From Stenotrophomonas koreensis (GTDB taxonomy: Bacteria > Pseudomonadota > Gammaproteobacteria > Xanthomonadales > Xanthomonadaceae): DNA of 64,000 nt. The stretch covers positions 62,001-126,000 of the forward strand of contig NZ_LDJH01000006.1 of assembly GCF_001431525.1 (NCBI RefSeq), in the 5' to 3' direction. The notes under the pieces are model-generated. The model was not told where the DNA came from and did no database searches. It saw only the letters and a list, made by a program, of their open reading frames with translations. Numbering within the stretch: the stretch's first letter is position 1; each line of letters starts with the position of its first letter. Made by a program: the position numbers and the translations under genes. This document shows, piece by piece, positions 46,196 to 55,338 of this stretch.

Positions 46196-47102
46196 TTACC
46201 CGATGCGCTGGGTATGGCGCAGCTGTTTGCGCAGGTACATCGCCTCATCGGCCAGGCTGAGCACTTCGGTCGCATTGAGGCTGCCATCGACCCGGATCAG
46301 GCCAATGCTGGGGCCCTGGTAGTCGATGCTGATGTCAGCGCCCAGGGTGAACTGGCCACAGGTCATCGCCTCCAGGCGCTGTTCGATCTGGTCAATCACC
46401 GTATCGTGCTGTTCGTCGGCGAAGGCATGGCCCAGGCTGACCAGGATCACGAACTCATCGCCACCCAGGCGCGCGCAGTAATCTTCCGGACGCTGGGCCT
46501 GGCGCAACCGCTGGGCGATCTGGGCCAGGAAGCGGTCGCCGGTCGCGTGGCCCCAGCGGTCATTGATCTGCTTGAAATCATCCAGGTCGATGAAGCCGAC
46601 CAGCAGCTGGGTTTTGGCCTGCGCGTGCAGCAGCAGGCGACGATCCAGCTCCTGCATCAGTGCACGCCGGTTGGGCAGGCCGGTCAGTGCATCGGTGTCG
46701 GCGGTGATCTTCAGTGCCTGATGGGCAATGCGCAGCTGTTCGATCAGCCTTTCACGCTCGATGTGCTGGCTGATCAACTCGGCGAACATGCACAGCAGAC
46801 GTTCGGAGCCTTCGGCGATATCCACCTGGCCGGCGCTGGCCGCGCACAGGGTGCCGATCAGGCGGCCATCGGCCGCATGTACCGGGGTCGATGCATAGGT
46901 GCCGATGCCCAGTTCGCGGGCGGCCGCACTGTCGCCCCAGAGCGCGGCCACGTCATTGGTGCACGGCAGGTGCTGCAGCAGCGCCCGCCTGCAGCAGCTG
47001 CAGCAACGGCCGCACCAGTTCTTCCAGCGAGTGCGCCTCGCGCAGCGACTGGGTCAACGGGCCAACAAAGGCCGCATCGGGCAACGGGATAGATGGGGTC
47101 AC
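46196..47102 (-). pseudogene. GAF-GGDEF diguanylate cyclase with internal deletion and frameshift
   Basis: From GTG 47102 a 50-codon frame encodes the start of a GAF-domain protein (ending at SLEELVRPLLQLLQ). It stops soon after in the wrong frame. From about 46980 a different frame continues with the end of the GAF domain (CTNDVAALWGDS to STPVHAADGRLIGTLCAAS) and a complete GGDEF domain (LTGLPNRRAL, RLGGDEFVILV) to the stop at 46196. The middle of the GAF domain, about 55 residues in related proteins, is missing. The junction lies in repeats of CTGCTGCAG (46973-47006), so a deletion between short repeats is likely. The downstream 251-residue frame from ATG 46951 could still make an unregulated GGDEF enzyme. 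Confidence 0.8.
46973..47006. repeat. short direct repeats at the GAF deletion junction
   Basis: CTGCAGCAG occurs at 46973-46981 and 46989-46997, and CTGCAGCAA at 46998-47006 (plus strand). They span the place where the GAF frame is lost and could have mediated the deletion. Confidence 0.65.
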
Positions 47103-47173
47103 GACAGGCGGGCTCCGTCCTGGCTACAAGAGACATCTGCAGGGTGCCATGATCCGCCTGTCGTGCTGGAAAG

Positions 47174-48325
47174 TCAGCGCAGGATCGCCGGGCCGTTCAC
47201 CGGGCTGTAAGTGGCCGCACAATCACTGCTGCACTGGCTGTTGAGCATCCGCACCTGGATGGCACCGGTATTGGCCAGCGAGCGGAAGTGGCCCACACCG
47301 TTGTAATCACCACCGGCCAGGTTCAACGGGCTGCCGTCGGCCCAGTCCCAGTCATACAGGTAGGCGGTGCTGCCGTGGCCGACATCCAGCTGGGCAATGA
47401 CATTGGCGGCCGGCGCATACAGGGCACCGGCATCGCAGCTGCCGGCCCAGCTGGTGGTGAAGCAGTGCACCTGGTCGCGCCGGCCGGCGGTGAGGGTGTA
47501 GAAGCGGATCGACGGCCAACTGGCCGGCAGGCTGCGCAGGCTGTTGCTGCCGCTGCCGGTCCAGCGGTTGTAGCCGTAGAAGCTCACCCCGCTGCTTGGA
47601 TACAGGCCGAAGGTGTAGTGGTCGTAAGGAAAGGCATAGGCTTCGGCATTGCAGGTCTGCGCCACGGCGGACTGGTAGCCGGTCAGGCGGCAGGTCTGCA
47701 GGCCGCGGATGCCGCCGCCGATATTGATGAAGCGGCGCACCGTGGTCTGATGACTGTGGCGTTGGATCATGGCCATCGCCATGCTGCTGCCCAGCGAGTG
47801 GGCAATGATGTCCACCTGGGCCTTGCCGGTGTAGGCACGCACCTTGTCGATGAAGGTTTTCAGTGTCTGGTAAGTGGCCGGCTTGTGGTAGTTGCCCTGT
47901 GGTTTGGCGCGTTCGCTGGCGCTGAGCCAGGTGATGCCAAACAGCTCGCAGTCGTTGTAACCGGCGGCCTTGAATGTCGCATACGGGGATTGGCCAGGTG
48001 TGCTGTAACCGGCCACGCTGCCGGGCGGCATGTCAAAGCTGATCGCGCTGTCGCCATTGCCGTGGATGAAGATCACCGGAGTACGCGTGGCGGTGCAGTT
48101 GCCGCCGCCGAAGCCACCATGACCTACCCCGGGGGAAAAACCCCCGGCATATTGATCGCTGCTGCCGGTACAGGTGTAGCCGTTGTTGCTGCCACAGCTC
48201 AGGGCCTGTGCCGGTGCTGCCGGCAGGGAGCTCAGGCCCAGGGCCAGCAGCAGGCTGCTGCTGGCCGATGCCAGGTACTTGCCTGGCCAGCGGCGGGCGC
48301 GCTGCAGAAGATGATTGATGTGCAT
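47174..48325 (-). CDS. extracellular PHB depolymerase, PhaZ7-like
   Basis: A 383-residue secreted alpha/beta-hydrolase closely similar to Paucimonas lemoignei PhaZ7, which degrades native amorphous polyhydroxybutyrate. The signal peptide is cut about residue 42 (AQA). The mature start (LSCGSNNGYTCTG) and YAGGFSPGVGHGGFGGGNCTATRTPVIFIHGNGDSAISFDMPPG match the PhaZ7 N-terminus nearly throughout. The nucleophile Ser is in AHSLGSS, the same Ala-His-Ser form as PhaZ7. Asp and His are in the conserved C-terminal segments (GVGHFRS). It has no separate substrate-binding domain, as in PhaZ7. The ATG at 48325 gives the signal peptide. The organism can probably use PHB released by other bacteria. No phasin or synthase genes are near. 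Confidence 0.88.
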   Translation of the reverse strand: MHINHLLQRARRWPGKYLASASSSLLLALGLSSLPAAPAQALSCGSNNGYTCTGSSDQYAGGFSPGVGHGGFGGGNCTATRTPVIFIHGNGDSAISFDMPPGSVAGYSTPGQSPYATFKAAGYNDCELFGITWLSASERAKPQGNYHKPATYQTLKTFIDKVRAYTGKAQVDIIAHSLGSSMAMAMIQRHSHQTTVRRFINIGGGIRGLQTCRLTGYQSAVAQTCNAEAYAFPYDHYTFGLYPSSGVSFYGYNRWTGSGSNSLRSLPASWPSIRFYTLTAGRRDQVHCFTTSWAGSCDAGALYAPAANVIAQLDVGHGSTAYLYDWDWADGSPLNLAGGDYNGVGHFRSLANTGAIQVRMLNSQCSSDCAATYSPVNGPAILR

Positions 48326-48505
48326 GGACAATGCTTCCTCGGTACTGGGAATGGGAACAGAACCGGCGGACCAGGCCGCGTGGGGGCGGTAAGCCCGATG
48401 CTGACGGTGCCGTGGCGCAGCGTCCATTGCCCGAAAGGGCAGCCGGGTGCCCCCGGCGCTGTGAAAATCCGGGCGGCTCCTTGTTTATGAATGTCAGGAT
48501 CGGCC

Positions 48506-48511
48506 CATAAT
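48506..48511 (+). promoter_or_regulatory. candidate -10 of the DUF4878 lipoprotein gene
   Basis: CATAAT followed by G lies 53 bases before the ATG at 48565. TTGTTT at 48481 is too far (19-base spacer) for a good -35. Confidence 0.35.
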
Positions 48512-48564
48512 GAGCGCTGGCCTGCACTGTGGCGGGCGCCCCCCCTCTTTGAAAGGATATGCCC

Positions 48565-48945
48565 ATGATTTTGCGTCGCGCTGGCCTGGTTGCTGCAGTC
48601 TGCTCGCTGGCCTTGTTGACGGCCTGTTCCTCCGGCCCGGAAGCAACGGTGAAGGGTTTCTACAAGGCCCTTGATGCCGGCAAGACCGACAAGGCCAAGG
48701 GTTATCTGTCCTCGCAGATCACCGAAATGCTGGGCGATGGCAAGCTGGACATGGCCCTGGCCGAAGGCGCCAAGAACATGGCCGACTGCGGTGGTGTGGA
48801 CAGCATCGAGGTCAGCCTGAGCGGTGATGGCGAGGTGCGCCGCGGCAGCGCCGCGATCAGTTTCAAGGGGGAATGCCCGGGCAAGAACGATGACATCATG
48901 CTGGTGCGGGAAAACGATGAGTGGAAGATCGGCATCGGCAAGTAA
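48565..48945 (+). CDS. DUF4878-like lipoprotein
   Basis: A 126-residue lipoprotein with lipobox LTAC (about residue 21). The mature domain (EATVKGFYKALDAGKTDKAKGYLSS, later GECPGKNDDIMLVRENDEWKIG) has the helix-then-sheet pattern of the NTF2-like DUF4878 group. Start 48565 is chosen because AAGGA lies 7 bases before it; an ATG 6 bases upstream overlaps that site. The function is unknown. The YiiX-like lipoprotein gene begins 7 bases after it, so the two are cotranscribed. Confidence 0.78.
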   Translation: MILRRAGLVAAVCSLALLTACSSGPEATVKGFYKALDAGKTDKAKGYLSSQITEMLGDGKLDMALAEGAKNMADCGGVDSIEVSLSGDGEVRRGSAAISFKGECPGKNDDIMLVRENDEWKIGIGK

Positions 48946-48952
48946 GCCGTCG

Positions 48953-49597
48953 ATGCGCCTGCCTGTTGCCCTGCTGGCGGCCGTGCTGCTGTGCGGCTGC
49001 CGCCCGTCAGCCACGCCGGTAGCGGTAACGCCCAGCGCCCAGCAGCAGGCAGTGCTGGCCCAGGCCGCACAGTTGCGCGATGGCGACCTGGTGTTTCGCC
49101 GTGGCCGTGACCTGATGAGCTCGCTGGTGCTGCAGCAGGACAGGCACAGCCGGTTTTCGCACGTGGGCATGGTCCGGCGTGAGGGTGGGCAGGTGTACAT
49201 CGTGCATGCCATGCCTGACGAGCCAGGCAGCCCCGGTGGTGTCCGCCGTGAGCTGCTGGCCGACTTTCTTGCCCCGGCCCTGGCCAGCGATGCGGCCAGT
49301 TACCGCCAACCGGGGCTGGATCTGGGCGCCCTGGTGGCCTGGCTGGATGCCCAGCTGGGCAAGCCGTTCGACATGCGCTTTGCGCTCTCCGATGACGCCG
49401 CGCTGTATTGCAGCGAGCTGGTGCTGCGCGCGCTGGCGGCCGGCGGGCAAACGCCGTTGCCGGCCACGGTGCGTGCGCCGCTGCTGGACGAACAGGTGGT
49501 GACTCCGGATGCGCTGCGGCTGTTGGCCGGCCTGCAGCCACTGGCCGGGGTGTCTGCCGCCGCGCCTGACCCGGTGCTGGCGGTGGCCGCGCCCTGA
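48953..49597 (+). CDS. YiiX/YebB-like permuted papain-fold lipoprotein
   Basis: A 214-residue lipoprotein (signal ending LLCGC). The domain has the permuted NlpC/P60 (C92) order: a His early in HSRFSHVGMV and a Cys later in YCSELVLRAL. Related proteins are amidases or peptidases, with unknown natural substrates; YiiX of E. coli belongs here. It probably acts on lipids or peptides in the periplasm. It is adjacent to the DUF4878 lipoprotein gene. Confidence 0.82.
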   Translation: MRLPVALLAAVLLCGCRPSATPVAVTPSAQQQAVLAQAAQLRDGDLVFRRGRDLMSSLVLQQDRHSRFSHVGMVRREGGQVYIVHAMPDEPGSPGGVRRELLADFLAPALASDAASYRQPGLDLGALVAWLDAQLGKPFDMRFALSDDAALYCSELVLRALAAGGQTPLPATVRAPLLDEQVVTPDALRLLAGLQPLAGVSAAAPDPVLAVAAP

Positions 49598-49663
49598 AAC
49601 CGGGCAGCGCCTGCTGCAGGCGACGAGCGCCCCGGCCGTGCGGCGGCCGGAGCGTGCCATGGA

Positions 49664-51493
49664 TCAGGACTGTGCCTGGGCAATCCAGGCGTCGATGCGC
49701 TGTTCCAGCAGCGGCAGCGGCACCACCCCGGTGGTCAGCACCACGTTGTGGAACTGGCGCAGGTCGAACTTGCTGCCCAGTGCTGCCTCGGCCTTGTCAC
49801 GCAGGCGGATGATCTCCAGCTTGCCGATCATGTAGGCGGTGGCCTGGCCGGGATTGACCACGTAGCGGTCCACTTCCGAGGGCGGGATGCCGTAATCGAT
49901 GGCCTGCTGGCGGGTCCAGCGCTTGGCATGCAGGCCGGTATCGACCACCAGCCGGCGGGCCCGGAACAGGGCCGCATCCAGCTGGCCGAGCAGGCCTTCG
50001 ACGTCGCCTTCGTACCAGCCATCATCGGCGGCCAGCTGCTCGGCATACAGCGCCCAGCCTTCGCTGAAGGCGGCGGTGCCGCCGAAGGCACGTACCTGGC
50101 GGAAGCGCGGGATCTGGCGGTTTTCCACGGCCAGCGCCAGTTGGTAGTGATGGCCGGGAACGGCTTCGTGGTAGGTCAGGGTGCGCAGGCCGAAGTTGGT
50201 CAGCCGCTCCGGGCGCAGCGGCATCTGGAACACGCCCGGGCGTGAGCCGTCCAGCGGTGGCGGGGTGTAGCTGGCCGCCGCTGCCGCCCAGCGATAGCGC
50301 GGGTAGGGCTGGGCCACCACCGGTGTCCTGGGCAGCAGGTCAAAGAACCTGGCCGCGCGGCTGTCGGCATCGGCCATGTAGCGGTTGATGTCGGCCATGA
50401 TCGCGGCATGGCCGGCATCGGTATCCGGGTAGGCCAGGTCCTGCTTCAACTGCGCTATGCGCGCGTTGACGCTGCCCTCGCTGCGCCCGAGCTGGCGCAG
50501 CAGGCGGTCCATCTGGGCCTGGATTGTCTCCACCTCGCGCAGGCCGATGGCGTGGATTTCTTCGGCGATCAACGTGGTCGAGGTGAAGTTCTTCAGCTGG
50601 GCGGCGTAGTAATCGGCACCGCCTTCCAGGCGCCAGACCCCGGCGTCGCTGTTGCTCAGCGGGCGCTGGCGCTGCAGTTCGGCGATGGCGCGCTGCCAGG
50701 CCGGGTAGACCGCATCGCGCACCAGGGCGGTGGCTGTTTCCACTGCGGCAGCGTGCTGGCCCTGGGCCAGGCCGTCGATGCGGGCGCCACGTTCGGCCAG
50801 GGTGGTCACCAGCGGGTTGTCGCCGGCGGCCGGTGCGATGAACTGCTGCATCTGCGCCAGCGTGGCATCGATGATGAAATCCGGGGGCAGCACGCCGTTG
50901 TCGGCCATTGCCCGCGCTTGCGCGGTGGCCTGGTCCATGTGCACCGGCAGCAGTGCCAGCCGCGCCAGGTAGCTGTCCAGGTTGTCGGCGCTGGCCAGCG
51001 GATGGATCACCGTCAGCAGGTTGGGCAGGGATACATTGGCCCCGCTCATCTGCTGCAGCGGAAAGCGCAGGTGCTCATGCCGGGCGCTGTCCACCACCTG
51101 CTGCAACTGCTGCTGCATCAACTGCACCGATAGCTGCCGCCCCTCGTCCAGAGCGGCCCGGTCCAGCGCCTGCACTGCCTGCAGGCCCTCCCTGGCCAGG
51201 GCGACCCGGGCGTGGCGGCTGGCGGCATCGCGGCCGGTAATCTGCCGGTCCAGCAGGGCCTGTTGCGGGCCGCTGAAATAGTTGCTGGCGGTGGCGGCAT
51301 TCGGGTCGGCCGCCATCCAGCGGTCAGTGAAGCCGGCAAACAGCGCATCGGCCGCCTGGTTGGCGGTTTCGCCCATCGTGCTGCCGGTGCCGGGCGTGAC
51401 ACCGGTGGCAGGGGTGGTTGCACCGGCGCAGGGCAGGGCCAAGGCCAGCAGCAGGCTGCAGGCCAGCAAGGAGGTGCGTGGCGCGATCGACAT
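49664..51493 (-). CDS. DUF885-family zinc peptidase-like protein
   Basis: A 609-residue exported protein of the DUF885 family. The N-terminal signal peptide is cut about residue 25. The putative zinc site HEAVPGHHYQ (His-Glu-x-x-Pro-Gly-His-His) is conserved in the family, and FSEGWALYAEQL follows with a further acidic ligand. Members are thought to be oligopeptidases or peptidase relatives. It is divergent from the M13 peptidase gene. No operon partner is seen. Confidence 0.85.
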   Translation of the reverse strand: MSIAPRTSLLACSLLLALALPCAGATTPATGVTPGTGSTMGETANQAADALFAGFTDRWMAADPNAATASNYFSGPQQALLDRQITGRDAASRHARVALAREGLQAVQALDRAALDEGRQLSVQLMQQQLQQVVDSARHEHLRFPLQQMSGANVSLPNLLTVIHPLASADNLDSYLARLALLPVHMDQATAQARAMADNGVLPPDFIIDATLAQMQQFIAPAAGDNPLVTTLAERGARIDGLAQGQHAAAVETATALVRDAVYPAWQRAIAELQRQRPLSNSDAGVWRLEGGADYYAAQLKNFTSTTLIAEEIHAIGLREVETIQAQMDRLLRQLGRSEGSVNARIAQLKQDLAYPDTDAGHAAIMADINRYMADADSRAARFFDLLPRTPVVAQPYPRYRWAAAAASYTPPPLDGSRPGVFQMPLRPERLTNFGLRTLTYHEAVPGHHYQLALAVENRQIPRFRQVRAFGGTAAFSEGWALYAEQLAADDGWYEGDVEGLLGQLDAALFRARRLVVDTGLHAKRWTRQQAIDYGIPPSEVDRYVVNPGQATAYMIGKLEIIRLRDKAEAALGSKFDLRQFHNVVLTTGVVPLPLLEQRIDAWIAQAQS

Positions 51494-51646
51494 GTGGGCT
51501 CACCGGCGTTGATGGGGGTTGCCCATCGTGGCGGCTGGGAGGGCGCCCGGGCATGGGCCGCAGGTCATGCAACGGCGCAAGGCTGGGAAAGGGCCGTTTT
51601 CGCTGCCGTCTGCCTGCTGCCCCAACGATTGGCACTGATCCTGGGG

Positions 51647-51652
51647 GACAAT
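51647..51652 (+). promoter_or_regulatory. candidate -10 of the M13 peptidase gene
   Basis: GACAAT followed by G, 70 bases before the TTG start. The -35 is not convincing. Confidence 0.35.
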
Positions 51653-51721
51653 GCTGGTTACAACAGGACCATCATCGTGCCGGCAGCCATGCCGGCGCCC
51701 ACTACCGCAAGGAGTTTTCGC

Positions 51722-53848
51722 TTGAACAAGACCCTGCTCAGCCTGGCAACCGGCCTGGCGCTGGCCGTTTCCGGTCCGCTGGCCGCCCATGACACCACCC
51801 GCGACTGCCTGGACGATGCCTGCACCGTCACCAGCCTGTTTGCTGCCGATGACCAGGGCGGCGCCAGCGCCGGTGGCCCGATCGCCGCCCAGCGCATGGG
51901 CAGCTGGGGCATCGATACCGCCGGCATGGACACCAGCGTCAAGCCGGGCGATGACTTCTTCGGCTATGTCAGCGGCAACTGGGCTGCCAACACCCCGATC
52001 CCGGCCGACAAGTCCTCCTACGGCGCCTTCATGATCCTGCGTGACCTGTCCGAGGCCCGTGTCCACCAGCAGCTGGAGGGTTATGCGCTGGGCAACCCGG
52101 CCACCGACGGCGATGCGGCCAAGATTGCCGCGCTGTACCGTGGCTTCCTGGACGAGGCGGCCATCGAGGCGGCCGGCGCCACCCCGCTGGCGCCGTCGCT
52201 GACTGCGATCCGCGCTGCCGGCGACAAGACTGCCATTGCCGAGTTGATGGGCAAGCGCAATACCTCCTTCGGCGTGACCCTGTTCGGCGTGTCGGTGTCC
52301 GATGACCAGCGCGATCCGGACCGCTACACCCTGTACATGGGCCAGTCCGGCCTGGGCCTGGGTGACCGCGCGATGTACCTGGACGAGAAGTTCGCCCCGC
52401 AGCGCGAGCGCTACCTGGCCTACATCACCCAGATGCTGGAGCTTGGCGGCTGGTCGGAGCCGGCGGCCAATGCTGCCCGTGTGCTGGCCTTTGAAACCCA
52501 GATCGCCAACGCCCACTGGACCCGCGCCGAAAGCCGCAACCGCGACAAGACCTACAACCCGGTGACCCGCGCCGAGCTGGCTGCACAGGCCCCGGGTTTT
52601 GACTGGGATGTGTTCTTCACTGCGGCCGGCGTCGGCCAGGCGCAGCGCGTGGTGCTGCGCCAGGCCTCGGCCATCCCGGCGATGGCGCAGGTCTTTGCCG
52701 CCACCGACCTGGATACCCTGAAGGCCTGGCAGGCCTTCCACGCCATTGACGATGCCGCTCCGCTGCTGTCCAAGGCCTTTGTCGATGCCGAGTTCGAGTT
52801 CCGTTCGCGCTTCCTGGCCGGCCAGCCCGAGCCCAAGCCGCGCTGGAAGAATGCCGTCGGTCATGCCGAAGGCATCATGGGCGAGGCGATCGGCCGTGAT
52901 TACGTCAAGCTGTACTTCCCGGCCGATGCCAAGGCCAAGATGGATGCGCTGGTGGCCAACGTGAAGGTGGCCATGGGCGAGCGGCTGAAGCAGCTGGAGT
53001 GGATGAGTCCGGCCACCCGTGCCGAGGCCGCCACCAAGCTGGCCGGCTTCGGCCTGAAGATCGGCCACCCGGATGTCTGGCGTGACTACAGCGCGCTGGA
53101 AGTGCGCAATGGCGATGTGGTCGGCAACACCCTGCGCGCCCGCGCCTTCGAGTGGGATTACCGCCGCGCCCGCCTCGGCCAGCAGGTCGACAAGGCCGAG
53201 TGGGGCATGACCCCGCAGACGGTCAACGCCTACTACAACTCGGTCAAGAACGAGATCGTGTTCCCGGCCGCGATCCTGCAGCCGCCATTCTTCGACCCGG
53301 ATGCCGATCCGGCGGTCAACTACGGTGGCATCGGCGGGGTGATCGGCCACGAGATCATCCACGGCTTCGATGACCAGGGCCGCAAGTCCGATGGCCAGGG
53401 CTACCTGCGTGACTGGTGGACGGCCGAGGATGCGGCCAAGTTCGAGGCCCAGGCCGCCAGGCTGGGGGCGCAGTACGAAGCCTTCGAGTTCCCGCAGCTG
53501 CCGGGCATGCGCATCAATGCGCGGGTGGCGATGGGCGAGAACATTGGTGACCTCGGTGGCCTGACCATCGCGCTGGAAGCGTACCGCCGTTCGCTGGGCG
53601 GCCAGCCGGCCCCGGTGATCGACGGTTTCAGCGGCGAACAGCGCTTCTTCATGGGCTGGGCCCAGGTCTGGCGCACGCTGTGGCGTGACGAGGCGCTGCG
53701 TCAGCAGCTGGTCAACGGCACCCACTCGCCGGGCCATATCCGCGCGTTTGCCCCGCTGCGCAACATTGATGGCTGGTATGACGCCTTCGACATCAAGCAG
53801 GGCGATGCGCTGTATATCGCACCGGCAGAGCGCGTGCGGATCTGGTAA
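51722..53848 (+). CDS. M13-family zinc metallopeptidase (PepO/neprilysin type)
   Basis: A 708-residue exported peptidase. A signal peptide is cut after AAH or LAA (about residue 22). The zinc motif HEIIHGFDDQG with the distal Glu in ENIGDLGG is complete, and the N-terminal PGDDFFGYVSGNWAANTPIP segment is the standard M13 opening. The start is TTG at 51722 with AAGGAG 7 bases upstream. An ATG at 51689 is in frame but has no ribosome-binding site and would lengthen the signal by 11 residues. It degrades oligopeptides in the periplasm or outside. A strong terminator follows. Confidence 0.93.
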   Translation: MNKTLLSLATGLALAVSGPLAAHDTTRDCLDDACTVTSLFAADDQGGASAGGPIAAQRMGSWGIDTAGMDTSVKPGDDFFGYVSGNWAANTPIPADKSSYGAFMILRDLSEARVHQQLEGYALGNPATDGDAAKIAALYRGFLDEAAIEAAGATPLAPSLTAIRAAGDKTAIAELMGKRNTSFGVTLFGVSVSDDQRDPDRYTLYMGQSGLGLGDRAMYLDEKFAPQRERYLAYITQMLELGGWSEPAANAARVLAFETQIANAHWTRAESRNRDKTYNPVTRAELAAQAPGFDWDVFFTAAGVGQAQRVVLRQASAIPAMAQVFAATDLDTLKAWQAFHAIDDAAPLLSKAFVDAEFEFRSRFLAGQPEPKPRWKNAVGHAEGIMGEAIGRDYVKLYFPADAKAKMDALVANVKVAMGERLKQLEWMSPATRAEAATKLAGFGLKIGHPDVWRDYSALEVRNGDVVGNTLRARAFEWDYRRARLGQQVDKAEWGMTPQTVNAYYNSVKNEIVFPAAILQPPFFDPDADPAVNYGGIGGVIGHEIIHGFDDQGRKSDGQGYLRDWWTAEDAAKFEAQAARLGAQYEAFEFPQLPGMRINARVAMGENIGDLGGLTIALEAYRRSLGGQPAPVIDGFSGEQRFFMGWAQVWRTLWRDEALRQQLVNGTHSPGHIRAFAPLRNIDGWYDAFDIKQGDALYIAPAERVRIW

Positions 53849-53876
53849 CCGGCTGCCGCCAGCCAGATGAACAAGA

Positions 53877-53904
53877 CCCCGGTCATTGACCGGGGTTTTG
53901 TTTT
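53877..53904 (+). terminator. intrinsic terminator of the M13 peptidase gene
   Basis: Arms CCCCGGTCA and TGACCGGGG with a one-base loop plus flanks, then TTTTGTTTTG. It lies 29 bases after the stop. Confidence 0.9.
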
Positions 53905-54107
53905 GCGCCGCTGGGGGATCGGCAATCCAGTGGCCAGCGGTGGCTGCGGCGTGCACGCCAGCGCCCGGTTCTGGCGGCTGAAGGCCCTGCTGCTGCGCGC
54001 TCGTCGCCGCTGTGCGCGGGGATGGCCGGCAGCGGCGCCCGGCGCGCTGCCGGCGCAGGTAGGGTCAACTTGGAAACGGCTCAGTATCGGGTGGTTACCA
54101 TGGCGTG

Positions 54108-55280
54108 ATGAATTCCCCCAAGCCTCGCCTGTGGACGCCCAGCTTCGCGCTGGCCTGCGCAGCCAACTTCCTGCTCGGCATGTCGTTCTATGTGCTGATG
54201 CCGACTTTGCCATTCCACCTGATGGCGCAGCTGCAGGTGGATGAGGCGGTGGCCGGCGGCATCCTGGCCAGTTATGTGATTGCCGCGCTGCTGGTGCGCC
54301 CGTTCTCCGGCTTCATCGTCGAGCGCATTGATGCCAAGCATGCGTATCTGGCGGCGCTGGCGGCGTACGTGCTGTGTACGGCCGGTTACCTGCTGGCGGC
54401 CTCGGTGCTGGCCTTTGTGTTCGTGCGCATGGGCATCGGCCTGACCTTTGCAATCCTGTCCACTGCCTCCAATACCCAGGCCATCGACATCATCCCCAGC
54501 CAGCGCCGCGGCGAAGGCATCGGCTACTTCGGCCTGATGAGCTCGCTGGCGATGGCCATGGGGCCGATGGCCGGCCTGTGGCTGATGGACCATTTCCCGT
54601 TTGCGCTGATCTTTGATGCCGCCATCGCCTCCGGTGTCGGTGGCCTGGTCATTGCCAGCTTCGTGCGTTCGCCGACCAAATCACGGGTGGTGCACTCGGC
54701 GGTGCTGTCGCTGGACCGCTTCCTGCTGGTGCGGGCAATCCCGTTGGCCTGCAACCTGGCGGTGATCGGTCTGGCTTACGGCATGCTGCTGGCGTTTGCC
54801 GCGGTCTATGGCCGCCAGGTCGGCGCGCAGAGCACCGGCTTGTTTTTCACCCTGATGGCGATCGGGATGATGGCCGCGCGCGCCTTTTCCGGGCGCCTGG
54901 TCGATGGCGGCAAGGTGGTGGCGGTGATCAATGGCGGTACCCTGGCGATCGTGGCGGGCCTGGCAGTGATGGTGATCTTCCCCGGGGCGGGCAGCTTCTA
55001 TCTGACCGGTGTATTCATCGGCGCCGGCTTTGGCGTGGTCTATCCGGCCTACCAGACCCTGATCGTCAACCTGGGCAGCAACGCCCAGCGTGGCACCGCA
55101 GTGGCGACCTATTTCACCGCGCTGGATGTCGGCATCAGCCTGGGCATGGTGCTGGCCGGGGTGGTGGCTGCCCGGTTGGGAATGGCCGCAGCGTTCGCCA
55201 GTGGCAGTGCGCTGGTGCTGGTGGCCGGTGCCGCGTTTGCTTTTTTCTTTGCCCGCCGGCTGCCGGCCAGCGCGCACTAG
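54108..55280 (+). CDS. MFS transporter
   Basis: A 390-residue major-facilitator protein with twelve hydrophobic segments. The motif-A-like loop after helix 2 is RPFSGFIVERID, and the second half repeats it as RAFSGRLVDGG. The family cannot be narrowed; drug or metabolite export is common for this size. A start at ATG 54108 is chosen; a GTG lies 3 bases upstream and no ribosome-binding site precedes either. It lies between the M13 peptidase terminator and the HDOD gene. Confidence 0.85.
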   Translation: MNSPKPRLWTPSFALACAANFLLGMSFYVLMPTLPFHLMAQLQVDEAVAGGILASYVIAALLVRPFSGFIVERIDAKHAYLAALAAYVLCTAGYLLAASVLAFVFVRMGIGLTFAILSTASNTQAIDIIPSQRRGEGIGYFGLMSSLAMAMGPMAGLWLMDHFPFALIFDAAIASGVGGLVIASFVRSPTKSRVVHSAVLSLDRFLLVRAIPLACNLAVIGLAYGMLLAFAAVYGRQVGAQSTGLFFTLMAIGMMAARAFSGRLVDGGKVVAVINGGTLAIVAGLAVMVIFPGAGSFYLTGVFIGAGFGVVYPAYQTLIVNLGSNAQRGTAVATYFTALDVGISLGMVLAGVVAARLGMAAAFASGSALVLVAGAAFAFFFARRLPASAH

Positions 55281-55338
55281 TCATTCAAGTTTTGCCGATG
55301 CCGGCCGATCACAAGGCGCATAGGCAAAGGAGCGCTCC

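Noticed and set aside
51500..53956. An 818-residue minus-strand frame opposite the M13 peptidase
   Set aside because: No recognisable motif; the plus-strand gene has a complete zinc site and a good ribosome-binding site.
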